Source: Acanthaster planci (taxonomy: Eukaryota; Echinodermata; Asteroidea; Valvatida; Acanthasteridae). From it: a stretch of 64,000 bases of DNA. The notes under the pieces were generated by a model. The model made no database searches, had not been told where the DNA came from, and saw only the letters and a list, made by a program, of their open reading frames with translations. The stretch spans positions 373,084-437,083 of the forward strand of contig NW_019091380.1 in assembly GCF_001949145.1 (NCBI RefSeq). Reading direction: 5' to 3'. Within the stretch, counting starts at the first letter, position 1. Every line of letters starts with the position of its first letter. The position numbers and the translations under genes are program-made. This document shows, piece by piece, positions 37,801-50,560 of this stretch.

Positions 37801-40800
37801 TGACAGTTCTTGTCTTCAATTCTAGCACTTTCGATTTGTTCCTCGCTTTGTCGGCATGTTTGTCAGCATATAAAAGAGAGTAAAGACACACAAGGATGGA
37901 GTGTATACAAAGGATTCCAACTTCAATCAGTTCCCCAGAAATATCTAAAATGGCATTAACAAATAAAGAAAAACAAAATATATGAAGTATCAACCTCTGT
38001 AACCTACATTTGTCATAATTGGAAATAAAATTGTTGTTTGGTTCGTTTTTTTCAAATGCATGCTCATGCTCCACAGAATATTTCTTGTGACAGGCCATCT
38101 CATACCAAGTGGAATCTTCAGGTACATATATCTACAGTACAGGTACATGTACACTGTACTTGATTCTTTGGCAGAGCATCGCAGGCCGAGAAGTAGGAGA
38201 CATGCAAGATTGGATACTGTGTGGTCATTCATTTTCAGAATAAGGGTTTACAGCAACAACCCAACGGATCACCGCGGTGATTGTCCTAAGACGTGACACA
38301 CAGATGCAACTGCTTCTCCATTCCAAAGAGGAAAACCGGGTTATTTGGGTAGGCAGATACACGAACATGTAGTCGTTGAGTTGTTTATAACATACATGTA
38401 CCTACAATTACCATAACCCGTCACATCAGAGTGGTTAAAAAAATTTCTTTTGAAATACATTTAGCAGTTTGGTCATCAGCTTGGGTAATAATTACAAACA
38501 GTTCCATTCCTGCTTACTGCCAAAAGCACTGAATAAACATACACATTTTCTCAATAAAAAACTAGAGTTTTTAATCATTTATTATGAAAAAACGTACATT
38601 TAAATGTATTCTATACATGTACATGTAACTTGCTAAGTGGCAGTTTTTGCTACTTTTTGCATTGCAGCGGAAAAAAATTATCGGTGGCCGGGCAGGAATG
38701 AAGTCAACACTGCCTCCCTACTGGGCAGAAGGACTCCTGCCAGCATCCTTAAAACAAATCTTAGTGCTGCAAAATTCCAGAACAGAGTGTAAAGGACGAT
38801 AAATATGCTGGAGGCTTACATGTACATCTACGTGACAGGCAATATTTGAACTGCACTGGAGCCCCCATAGGCGCATATATGCACATTTATCATGCCCCCC
38901 CCCCGAAATGAAAAAAGTAAAAACTCACAAGTACGTGTCCGTGCTCATATTATCTGAGGTATTCCAAAGACTGCCAGCAGAGATCAATTCACCAAAGCCT
39001 GTACTTCGATCCTACGGTGTTAGGAAAATGCGCACTTTGGGACCGCCATCCATTTACGGGAAGACCTCAACAGGGCTAGGTGAGGCTAAACGCTGCCCAC
39101 TCCGTGTGTGCTCACTCTGTAAGATTTGCATCAAATGGACAACATTGTCCCCGCCAGAAATCGATGGCCACTCGTCTCAGCTCTGCATACATGTGATCAA
39201 CATCAGAGGGGGATCTAGTTTCTTATCCCGCCAGAGTGCAGAGGTGGGGTTGAATGCGACACAGTTTTACAGAACCTGGGTAACCTGAGCCGGCAGGCTT
39301 TTGAAGGAGTCACTATACGCACAGGATGCACTTCTTTTCTCTCACTTGAAGAGCGACCTTTTGACCAACCTATCTTTTTTGTGATTTCAGTTCTAAAAAT
39401 TAACTGGTTCATCAACCGGGAGACCCAAATACACACTTAACTATGTGAGCTGATCAATAGATCAATGCTCCAAAAGAATTAGCAGAGCTCGTAGTGTACA
39501 ACAGTACATTCACCAAAGTGCAATGGTCTTGAGGAATAGTTCCAACCAGAAAACTCTGCTGGACCTACATGTACACGTAGAGCAACTGAATTTCACGTAT
39601 CCCCGTTTATGAATAAAACTCTTGTACTGCAGTTCTGAAATGAGAAGCAAAAATATTGCTCCCACTACATTTTTTCAATTCCTTTGAGAATGTAAAAACA
39701 TCTCTTTGAAAACCGAGGGGGGAGAATTTTAAGAAACACTTGGTTAGAAGAGCTCACAAGGAAAAAAAAACACATAATTTGAATGTTAAATCAATTTTCT
39801 GTGACAAGGAGGTAAGAGTGCATGCATGAGAATTTGTGCGGGTACAAAAAAGATGTTAACGGAATTAAAGCATACTGCTTATAAATTCATTTCTCTGCAG
39901 GGTCTAACAGAGTGCGGGTTTCATTCAAGTTGGCCCCTAGATCAATTGAAATTTAATTTCCATTTCTCAGTGTGGTGCACGCCAGCATAATGAATCCTGC
40001 GGCCGTTTTATGCCTCAACAGAGAGAACAAAATTAGGCGACAGCACCTCAGAGCTTCATTTGTTATATTTTGTTTCCTGCTTCCCCAAGTCCAACGTGAT
40101 ATGCAATGGTCCTCCCGCAGAAACCAAGCACTTACTGAACAGGGTGCTTTCTCATTTTTTCCCCCAACTCCGAGGAAATTATGGCCAGATTTTCTCCAAC
40201 CATTCCTTGCTTGAGAGCAGCTTTCACTGGTCCCTTGAGTTCCAAGGACAACAACCATCAGTGCTCAGCAGTAACCCTACATGTTCACAGGGCCTTTGTT
40301 CACTCATCGAATGCGAGCTTCTCAACCCCCCCCCCGAAAGAAAGAAATAAAAAATACCAGTTCTGAAACTAATGTACTGCACAGGTACTGTATGTCTCTA
40401 TTATTTACCATGTTCTCACAGCCTCACAGCAGGTCCTGTGCTAATATAATGCAGGTGAATTATTGACAGGTTTGTCAACTGAACTCAGAACACACTGGCA
40501 GCCTCCTTTGGATGATAAGGCGAATGATGTGTTTGCCCTGACTGTATACATGTATGTGAGAATGACAAGTGCTCAAGGACACGGTGTGCAATTACTGACA
40601 ATGCCCATGTATGTAAAAAAAAAAAGACTACATACATGTACATGCATGAATCAATGCAATGTCAACGACATTGGGGTTAGGAGAGAATCTTTCCGCCAAT
40701 TAAGGAATCCTCAAGTCATTACAAGGCAGCATGATAGCTGAGGGACTTCAAAATGGGAAAAGCATGCATGTGCCTGCATCCAATCTGCCGCACTGTCCAC

Positions 40801-42909
40801 CGTAGCTGTCAATGTACATTTACATGCATTATCACTTGGTACAGGTAATTGACAAGGTTTTTGGGTAGAATTCACGGTGCAGGTCAGTCTAGTATGTAGG
40901 CCTGTCCTGGGTACCTAGATCCCGGTTCCATTTTGGGGGGTCAGGTACTCATAACTCCCCTCCCCCAAATTCCACACATAAAATGTATGTGAACTTTAAG
41001 AGAGAAAGGCAGAAAAATCACTGTGCTGCTGAAAAGCTCGGTCCCGTGGTCACAACTGGGGTTCAGAGATCAATGGAGCTATTTTGTTACAAACAGAAGG
41101 TAACAATTTCATTTACTAAAAAGGTGGGAGAAATTCCCTCTAACCTTTAGAAAAAATGTGCTGCTTCCTACATGTACGTACGAAAAATGAGCTGTTTGGG
41201 GCAAAGGGTCCCCGGCATTGCGCACAATGCCATTTGTTAAGTGTTCTTTATATTTTAAGGGTACCCAGGTACCTGTTATTGACATAAGACGGGTCCCAGT
41301 TCTAAAATACCCATAAATGCACACCCCTATGAGCGTACATGTGCAATGGTTTCCTCGGTTTGCCAAGAGAACATGATGTGAAGCAAGTGGGTGTTTCTTT
41401 TGGGATAGAGGGTTGGTATAAATTCCAAGGGAATGCTGGTTTATTCATTCCTCACTGATCCAGAATGCAAGTTGGAAATGTGGCAAATACACATGTACGT
41501 GTACAATGTATGCATGTATCTCCGAGTCTACACAAGCACATTGTTAACTTCCCACTTTTCTTACTGCGCCGTGATGAACTTGAGCTTTCCTGATGAAACT
41601 GCCAGGAAAAATAAAACAGATCCGTCCAAAAGTATTAAAGGTATTAACTGAAATTTATCAGGGCATCATAAAAACCACATCAGCTTGTCAACAGGTTATA
41701 ACCCACTCAAACTGTTCAAATGTACATGTAACTGTGTACATGAGACAGTTAACTGCACGGACATTCATTCAAGTGTAAATGTACAACCAAAGTTATATGT
41801 AATAGTCTTTCCAAGCCCATTTGTTGGTTTGGTGCCATAGTCTGGGCACAATCAGGGACTCGTAATACACTTCATAATTCCCTGCAAGGTACCATAGGCA
41901 TCAAATCAAGCTCTAGCACTTATCTTTTTTCCCACAAACTGAAAACATCTACGCAAATCAAGCCTTCAAAAATTGTACACCAGGCTTCCAAGAATACGTC
42001 CTATGCATGTGCAGAGCATGGAGTTCAGTGGATGGACAAAATGAACAAGCATGGTCACTGCGGTTCTGCCATTATCACCCTCTGGTAGGTACATCATAAC
42101 ATGTACCGTAGCAAGGTCACATAAGAACACTCCCTCATAGTTTAAATGTCATTAGCACAAAAAATAAACAAACAATTTCATCCAGCAACATTTGCTTTTG
42201 TTTGGACAAATACAAGAAATGGTCAGAAAATGTCTGACAGTGATGTCTGACAGGAACTTCCACATTCGGCATGTACATGTACATATACATGTACATCATA
42301 TTCATAATAAAAGAGGATCTTTCATAATGACACAAATAATCTTCAAATCAGTACTTCTGGAGAGAGCAACGTGCATACCGTACACGTACCAATAATCGTT
42401 CCGATGTGAAAGAATAAGTACATGTAGCTTGTAGTCAAGACCATCTTTAAGAAATTGGTGGATTTTGTAGAGCATAGGAATCAGCGCAGAATTGTCAGAA
42501 CATGCTGTTGCCATAAATCTCATCAACCGACCGAATGGCCAGGAAGGCAAAAAAAAAATTTCAGCAAATTTTACGAGGCCAGATAAACCGGTTCTTAGAG
42601 TGAAACAGGAGATGAACCAAGGCTGTCTGTTGTTCAAATGACTTGACATTATTGCACACAATTCAATCTGGACTTATCGATTGCAGTGCTGCAGCGAGCT
42701 AACGCTGCAGCAGACTTGAATAAAAAAAAAAAAGAAGGAAATTACCAGACCTTGGGACTTTTGCCCTCGATTCGGTCATCAGGAAAGCAACCAAGCTTGT
42801 GATTAAAATACCAAGATCCCACTGCAGTGCACAAAAATCAAGTTACAGTACATGTAGGACGACAAAAAGCCAAGTACCGGTAAAAAGGGAAGGGACACAG
42901 AAGACTACA

Positions 42910-42923
42910 GTTGCTGTGGCAAC
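42910..42923. promoter_or_regulatory. RFX X-box-like site
   Basis: GTTGCTGTGGCAAC fits the inverted half-site pattern GTTGCC-NN-GGCAAC with one mismatch. It lies in intron 1. RFX binding is inferred from the motif only. Confidence 0.3.
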
Positions 42924-45890
42924 CGTATGTGACATTGGGGGAGATATGTTGCAATTTATGCACTTAAAAAGATCTACATGTACCAAACAACTCCTTGGTC
43001 ACCTGCTAGGTACAGTACCTGTACACATGTATATGTACATGTATGTCTGACTCTGTACATGGAATGCCACTGCATACAGTGCAGAATTCAGTACATGCAC
43101 ATCCCACACATACCAAGGCAATGCCTTCTCAATGTGTTGATAAAATCAAATACTGCAATCTTTCAACTACCGGTATAGTTTGTACTGGTTTACATATTGA
43201 CTGCCACCATGCTTTATCAGTATGAACTGATGCATCTGGGCCTATGTACATGTACATGTACCATACTGATAGATCCCTGGCCTGTCTTGGACAAAAATAT
43301 CTATACTTCCAGTTTGCCGCCGTAAGTGCTGTTTGATTTCAATGTATGATGCGTATCACAAAGCTTCCACCTACATGTAGCTGCATGCACACACACAGTA
43401 GGCCTGCATATTCCCAGCCCCTACTCATATATGTACATGTACTGCAACAATTAATTTCAAATATAACAAGTTTGTTATTCAGCTTAGGAGTGAGCACCAC
43501 AGGAGCAGCGTATACGTGTCATATCCCCTACCGGCATTTTATTGACTTAAAGAGAGACGCAACACACACAGGTGTCCCTATTAAATATTAATTTTTATAA
43601 GCGTGTATTGCATCTCATATGCAGTATTGATTTGCTTTCTAGGGATGTTGAATCCACCAAGGTAAACAGGGGTAGTAATCAGACTGGGATGTGTGAAGTC
43701 AGGCACACATAGCTCAGGGCTGTAGGACTGTTTACAACAGAAGTAAAACAAATTACCCACGTTGGATTTCAAGCTGCAGCTAATTAAGTCGCATGTAATA
43801 CTGTTTACCGACCAATTTTTACACTTGTACTATGTTACTTTTTCTGTCCTGAAGCAGAAAAGATATCGTAGAGAGCAGGTCCAAGCTAAATGTACCGATA
43901 TTGGCAACATTAATTCTTCCTTCACATTACATAAATTGATAATGCAAATGTACAATGAACTCGGAAACATACAAGACTGCCACTAGTCTACTGGTATATC
44001 CGTACATGTACATGGTACTAGCTTTAAAACAACTTCCTTATTGAGAGTCTGAAGCCATGAAACCACTGCACAATATAGACAAATATATAATACATGTACA
44101 CAGTCAGTGCTCTTTACATAATTCAGAGCAATGATTATATATTATTATTTTGGTCTATATTCCGATGACAGAGCTACTTACTGGCAGCCCTTTCATATTT
44201 CTCTAAACCACTGCGCAAGGTTGTTTCAGCCAGAGCAATCGGAACAGTGTGCCCCCAACCCCAGTATGAAGTGTTATGGACCACAAAGTACTGTTGGAAG
44301 CATTTGTTTCCAAAGTTCCACAAAGGTTTCCTGTTTAATACAATAACTGCACTTTTTTTCCACACATTTGAAAGTTAATGACCCACCAAGGACGTAGCCT
44401 GGTATCCAACTGACTAGACCTGGTTGGAAAAATCACAACACAGCCTAGCCCCTCCCCTCCCCTCCAAATCAAAAAGAAATTAAACTGAATCAAGCAAACT
44501 CATCAGCAGTGAACTACTGGTACATGTACATGATGTACCTATGTGCATTCAAATGTTGATGTCATGTATGCAGAGCTGCACAGGCTTTGGTTGGGGTTAA
44601 CTACAAAGTCTGTGCTAAACCAGGCTTCGCAAAAACCTGTCACACCGGGTGGGCATACACATGTTCAATGCAGCACTCTGGTCACTCCTGCAAGTGCTGT
44701 TCTTAAATGAACCAGAACTTTAAAACGTGCCTTTTCAAGCAATCTGTCTCCACAGCTTCCACCAAATTGCCACACGAGCGAAGACAATTATGTCAATACA
44801 CACAGAACCCGTTGCTACGAAACGACACACAATATGTACACTGTACATGGCACTGGTAACAAGGTCAAAAGGTAACTATGGGAAAAAAACATGGAAAATC
44901 CAGGACAAAAGTGATCTTGTCAACAACATGCCTGTATTTAGAACTTCAGAACCACAGTTTCCCCTCCCCCCCCCGAAAAAAAGTTACGATGGCAGTGCAT
45001 TAGGCCTCCATGTACATGTATAATCAAGTCGTTCTATTTCACATTTCATGTAATAACCCTGTCATTCAAAAAAGGTACGGCTTCATCATTCCCAGTTATG
45101 CCTTCCCAAGTATCAACTGATAAAACACAAAAGCTTCAAAGCGCCCTCTTGACTTCATTCTGGAGGTCAATAAATGTACATGCAGTTCCCGACATGACCA
45201 ATCTGAAAGGCTTAGAGCATACAACTAGACCATATAAGATTAAGATGTTTTTTATTGATTTGTTAGGCATTAAAAATTTTGCATTATCACATTGGTGATG
45301 CTGGATGATTCAACACTACAGACAAACGGTCCACTTTATTCTTCCAATTTGCCCATGAGGAAGATTTGGCAAAAAGAAGCATGAAGCACAAAAACTAACA
45401 TCAACCAAATTTCAAGTAAAAATCAAGTTTCCGATTCCGAATTTATTTATTATTTATTAATTTTTTGAGGGAAAAAAGTCTGAACGCAACTCCAAACTTG
45501 ACCAAAACAAAAAATTCCAATATGAATTCCATTAACACAACGAAGCAGGAAGACAAACAGCAGGGTGTATGATTGTATGTACACTCAACAGATAGCTCAT
45601 GCTAAATTAGGTAGTAAAACCCAACAGTGGCATAATCAGTTTATTGCATAAATGTTGACAAATACCAGCACAAATTCAGATTCACTACATGCACTCCCAT
45701 TATTGAGTACTGAGAGAGCGGCCTTCACAAATCTGTGCCATCATTGATCAAGTCTCTCTCAAGGATCGCGCCACATTGTGCAGGGGATGAAGACCACAAT
45801 AAAATAAAGTGGCAGGAAAATATACGTTGGCCAAGTCAACAACTCCACAACATGTCCTGGCCAGTACTCTGCTTGGAAAGTAACAGCAAT

Positions 45891-46462
45891 TTAAAGGATC
45901 CATGAAATGAATGTTTCTTAGAATCACTTTTTGTGTGTCTCTGTTTTCTTCTTAAATGTATCAAGACAGTTTGACTTTGGTTTTGAATTACATGGACTGA
46001 AAAGTGCACTTTTTAAACTTTCCAAATTGCACAAACACTTTTTCTTTGATGTAAATCACGGAAGACATGGTTCAGTTTGCATGTTTTCATGTTCAAATTT
46101 TGAACTTCAAATTTGCTATCTGAAAACATTTCTGTGAAAAGGTCGCTTGCTTGCCTATGGCCATATACTTACACAACAATAAATTGCCAAAGGAAATGAA
46201 ATCTACGATAGAAGTGTTAAAAAAAATCTAGACATTTTCTGTGCACAAATCAGTGCATCAATGAGGCTCAGTGCCTTGGATGACATCATAGTTTTGCTCA
46301 TGAATATGCAAATGAGCGTGAGCTAAAAGCTAAAAAAGCTCCAAAATATGGGTTAAAATTCCAGAACACAAATTTTAAATCAGGTAAATTGAAACCCGGA
46401 GGTGCAATTTCAAGGGTTTTATTACAATTTAGTAAAATATTTCTATTTCATGGTCCCTTTAA
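45891..46462. mobile_element. TTAA-flanked inverted-repeat element (piggyBac/Kolobok-like MITE)
   Basis: The left end TTAAAGGATCCATGAAATGA and the reverse complement of the right end, TTAAAGGGACCATGAAATAG, share about 18 aligned bases and start exactly at TTAA on both sides. TTAA target duplications mark piggyBac and Kolobok superfamilies. The 572-bp interior is AT-rich, has no transposase frame, and contains an octamer ATGCAAAT (46306-46313) inside a GCTCAT/ATGAGC hairpin. It is a non-autonomous copy in intron 1. Confidence 0.75.
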
Positions 46463-49400
46463 CACCAAAACATGCACATTCCTCATAAGAATAATCGAGA
46501 GAGGTCAGTGTCCTACAGAAAGTAACTCTGTCAGAATTACACACAAATGTAGAATGATACACACCAAACACTAAGTATAATTTTTCTACAATTCATATAA
46601 TTTCTTCCTCTTTCATTTACACTGATTAATTGGCCAAATATCATGTCAATAAGTGACAACTTGTGAACTACCTCTATGCAGAAAATGTCAGTTGAATACA
46701 TTTTAGGGAAACTAAATGGGGAAAAATGGTTAATCTGTTTGTGGTTTCCCCCTAAATTTAAAGAGATCCAATTTTTTTTTATTTGACGTTCAGTTTGAAG
46801 CTTACCGAATCACCAAAGATTGTTTACAACAGAAGCCGTCTTATCTGCTAGACTGTACAGTGTTAATGTGCTTCACTTCACTGCACTTGAATCAATAACA
46901 TTTTGCACTTTAACAATGCAGATGTATGGCACATATATGGACGATACACTGTGCATTATTCACACAACGGGCCATTTTGGCCATGTGCAGTACTCATATC
47001 TACATGTATGTACGTGGTGTCACTGGTGTGGGAGCTGAGAGAGAGATTGGCACAGAGAAAGTCATGGCAGCACAATTACTGCAGAAACATGGATTTCCTT
47101 TATGCTACTGTACAAGTTTACACAATGTGAAAAATGTATGCCCTGCATATCACTAAAGATGCACAGTGAAAAACAAGCTTGCTGTACTGTAAACCTCCAA
47201 AATAATCTCTCTCCCTTCCCAAGATCTCCTATGTAAATTCCCTTCTGTCAAAGTGAGAGGAACCAGGAACAATCATCAGACTTCAAACCCCTGTAGCTGT
47301 GCATCAGAACCAGGTTTCCCTAAGCCTGGCCAACCCTTTCAAGGACCAGTTCCAATGACAGACCCAGCCATCCATAACCACCACTGTAGATTACAGAATG
47401 ACACTTCAGACGAATGAAAAGAAACAACTTAACAGCTTTTTATGTGGGAGATTTTAAATACAAAACAGGCCATATAAGTCAACTGCTATTCAAAGCAGAC
47501 TTCATATTTATCTCTGCAGGTTGTTGATGACCATTTGGAGTGAGACAGAATTGGCAATTTAATGCCTTTTTCCCATGTTTACTAAATTTTTCTTTATTGT
47601 TTGATGTTCGGGTTGGGATAGTGAGATTTCTTTGACTGGAGCCCAGGCACTTGGTACATGTGCTTTACTTCAATAGTGTTACTGCATTACCTACCGTATT
47701 AAACTGTTCACCAATACCCATCCCCACATTGCTCTTGTCTTGGGTTTCAAACTTTCAATGACAGTATAACATTGCCCAAGGTTGGACGACGTCTTCATTA
47801 CATTACGACTAATACAACATACAGAATGCAGTTACTACACTTGATATATGAGGAGACATCTGCACAGTACAATGCAGCACTATGACAATTAACGCTTGGT
47901 TCGGAACATCTCATATACTGGCACATACATATGTATGCATAAATCTACATACACGTGTACTTCCAAAATGCAACACTCTCAGGTATATCCCTACTTTGCC
48001 TTGTCCAACACTAACCAACACCCAGGCATGTTTACTCTAAAGTGCTCAAAAAGAGGTCTTAACTTCCCAGTACACAAATGTAATACACAAGCATGGTGTG
48101 TAAACACTGACTCAGTTAGCAGCCTGGAGCCCAATCAGTTGACAAATGTGTACTCAAAACCATCATCATTAAGCCAGGGGAGTGATCATGGCCATCTCTT
48201 CTACTGCATTATCAGCTTAAAATGAAATGGAAAATGCAGACAAAGGTTGGTGAAGGACTTTTGTTTGAGCCCGTGCGTATATTACATGTCCATGTACGGT
48301 TGTATGCAATGTCCTACAAAGCCTATGAATACTGCCTTTGTGTGGGGATCGCGTTCTGCTTTCAACGTCATTAATATCAGAACAATGCACGTCACCTGCA
48401 TCACTGGCCAAAAACACACCGATGTCAATGTCTCTTTGTAAACTCATTTGATCCCCATGAAAAACAACACAAAAGAGTCATCAGTTCAAGAGGTATAACA
48501 TGCGCGCTGACAGTTACCGTAAGCAACTGATCGTCACATTGTCTTGCCAGAGACAGATAACCGTATTTGGGGGCACCTGGGAATTCAGGCCAAAATGAAT
48601 TAACCATGAAGATCACCTCGCAAAAATCTTTATAATGTCACAGATGACAGATACAAACAGCCGAACGTCATTTGATGTTTATTGAAAAACCATCACAATG
48701 ACTACATGTATATTATCAATTACTGTTTCAAATACATGTAGCAGCGCATTAAACAAAATCATAATGAAGCCTTTGAAAAGAAAAAAGTTCCAGCGGTTGT
48801 TTTGATGTATGGATATATGATATATCATGGTCAGACTGGGTCCAAACTGAAAAAGGACCGAAAGCTCTGTGCATATGTACATATTGTCCTTTAAAAACTG
48901 CCATGCTGCATGTAAAAAAAAAGAAGCATCAGTCTTTGTCTCATGGGAAGGTCACCTGTAAAAAGAGGACCACGGTGATTTTCTATTCTGTTGGCACAGT
49001 CCCAAGAATTCCTTCATGTTGTATTCATGACATGATATTAGGTATCGTACATGATGTATGCGTATGTATCTTTGATGCAATAAACTAGATGCAAGGATAT
49101 GTACATGTTAGTACTGTATCTTGATACATGTATCATGTTTCGGTAAGGTAAATGTCCACAAATCCACTTCATAATAGTACTGCTGAAGAAACCAATGAGT
49201 ATAAAATACTTGAACTTCTTTAAGCACAAAGCTCAACATGGTTTAATCCACATACCACATGTACCTCTGTTCATTTAGTAACCATGGAGTAACTGCAAGT
49301 ACTTGACATTTTCTTTAAAATTATGTGATGTTTCAAGAAACTCACTGAGAGGCCCAACAATTCTACAGAAATTTTAGTGTATCTCACAAGTATTCCTTTG

Positions 49401-50016
49401 TCAAAATCTGATTAACATTGATGCTGTTAAGTGTTTACATTTTATACTGTGATGTACGTTTAAAAAATGGCTACAAAACCAGAGCAGTAGCTGTGGAACT
49501 GATTTTATGAGATAAGAACTGATCTACCTGATATACATAACAGACGTACAGTATATGCCAGATTTTCATACCATTTAAAACTACATGTACATTTAACTTT
49601 TCGACAGCCATGGTGATTTGTGGCTACAGTTCAATCAATGTACCTGTTCCCACTCACACTCCAACTCACTTTGTCGGTTCCTTGGAGACACTTCTTAGTG
49701 CTTATGAAACCTGAGAGTAACAGTAACCAAATATGGAACCCTTCCCTTTTTTATGAGGGAAGTGTGGTCTCAGAACTATGCATTGCATGGTGTTGCTGGT
49801 TAGCTGCCATTTCTGCAGCCTTGTGAACAAAACCACAAAAATTGGAACGGTGCCACTTCAGTAACAGAGCTGTCAGTGTCACTTTTAATTTGCAAAGAAA
49901 AAAAAGTTGTCAGATAGGTAACTGCTGTGTTTCTAGTTCCACATCCCGGAAGTACGCAGGCTAATTTATCAGGATACCGGTAGCGACCCCCAACAACCCT
50001 GAAGTCACGTAGTTGA

Positions 50017-50028
50017 CCGGTCGACCGG
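50017..50028. other. Perfect 12-bp palindrome CCGGTCGACCGG
   Basis: A self-complementary GC-rich dodecamer about 270 bp inside intron 1 from the exon 1 donor. Its role is unknown. Confidence 0.5.
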
Positions 50029-50293
50029 ATCGCTATTTTTCTGTTGTGTGTTCGGCACCCGTACTCTGTAAACTCTCTACTATACTAGGGCCAATGCTGA
50101 TTACGGGATCAGTAAGAAAGCAAAGCTACATACAAGTAGACAGATTGTACCATAACCAATGACACCAAGAACAAATTGGGCCACAATTGTCTTGGAAGAT
50201 TTCATAACCGGCGCCAATCAAACATTCAATTATAATATTTTGTAACACAACCTCGCCGTTGGTGGTGCAGTGATTCGCTAACGTTCAGCCTAC

Positions 50294-50413
50294 CTGCAAC
50301 TCGTCGTCCATGTCTGTGCGCTTCTCCCCTCCTCGCCACCTCAGAAACCAACTCTTGTCCCTGAAATAGGAAAACACCGAGGCGATAAGTTGGCCAAATG
50401 TTCCTGACGCCAT
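50294..50413 (-). CDS. PDE2A: PDE2A-like exon 1: start codon and N-terminal 40 residues
   Basis: Reading the minus strand, ATG at 50413-50411 sits in a strong start context (AACCATGG) and opens 40 codons ending at CAG, followed by the donor gtaggc; the exon ends in phase 0. The peptide starts MASGTFGQLIASVFSYFR and ends MDDELQ. Residues 6-17 are hydrophobic and aromatic, followed by a basic stretch (FRDKSW, then RWRGGEKR). The N-terminus of mammalian membrane-bound PDE2A is also a short hydrophobic segment followed by arginines, with a similar LIA...F.R core, so a membrane-anchoring role is inferred. It is too short and too interrupted for a confident transmembrane call. The final DELQ joins directly to exon 2 (D-I-L-L), mirroring the SLQ-DALL junction region recalled from mammals. 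An alternative first exon elsewhere in intron 1 is possible. Confidence 0.82.
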
Positions 50414-50560
50414 GGTTCTGGGGATGTTTTCTGCAAGCTCAGGAGATGCTGTCAGCGTTGCACAGATCAGTTCAGTCGAGTTTCAACTTCAACTTTCACA
50501 TGATGAACGTGCTTGTACAACTTAGCGTCACGTAACCATACATCATGTGGACATCGATAC
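50414..50560 (-). promoter_or_regulatory. Probable 5' UTR and proximal promoter of the PDE2A-like gene
   Basis: This is the sequence directly upstream of the exon 1 ATG on the minus strand. There is no in-frame extension that looks coding. A potential 3' splice acceptor (cttgcag) lies about 20 nt before the ATG, so a non-coding upstream exon cannot be excluded. About 115 bp upstream, the minus strand reads GTTACGTGACGC (50525-50536), which resembles a bZIP or CRE-type site. No TATA box or initiator could be assigned; the transcription start is unknown. Confidence 0.3.

Larger units (their letters stand above)
19179..50293 (-). other. Intron 1 of the PDE2A-like gene (about 31.1 kb) - noncoding
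   Basis: This stretch separates exons 1 and 2. Named contents: a palindromic MITE (20083-20251), a perfect 12-bp hairpin overlapping a CRE (22824-22856), a GAGGGCGC hairpin (30264-30298), a Deu-like SINE (32326-32673), an RFX-box-like site (42910-42923) and a TTAA-flanked element (45891-46462). TACATGTA palindromes occur at roughly 1.5 to 2 per kb. No nested gene or alternative first exon was recognised; frames such as 37610-38098 (162 codons) and 38908-39288 (126 codons) show no family pattern. Confidence 0.7.
4537..50413 (-). other. PDE2A: PDE2A-like gene, 5' part (five coding exons, partial)
   Basis: Five minus-strand coding segments join into one frame of 480 nt (160 codons) with GT-AG borders and compatible phases. 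The joined product follows, from memory, the order of the mammalian PDE2A N-terminal region: a short hydrophobic N-terminus, a helix resembling LQDALLSLG, a strand pair resembling VYTYLLDG, a HxLPxxG motif, then a xxMPLxxxxxxxVA-like strand. PDE2A enzymes hydrolyse cAMP and cGMP and are activated when cGMP binds a regulatory GAF domain. The annotated GAF-A, GAF-B and catalytic domains are not in this window and must lie on the minus strand beyond position 1. The first intron spans about 31 kb, which leaves room for alternative first exons; none was identified. The family call is strong because exon order, phase and several motifs agree, but no alignment could be run. Confidence 0.85.

Noticed and set aside
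37610-38098. 162-codon minus-strand open frame in intron 1
   Set aside because: No domain pattern and no exon-like splice borders that fit the phases of exons 1 and 2.
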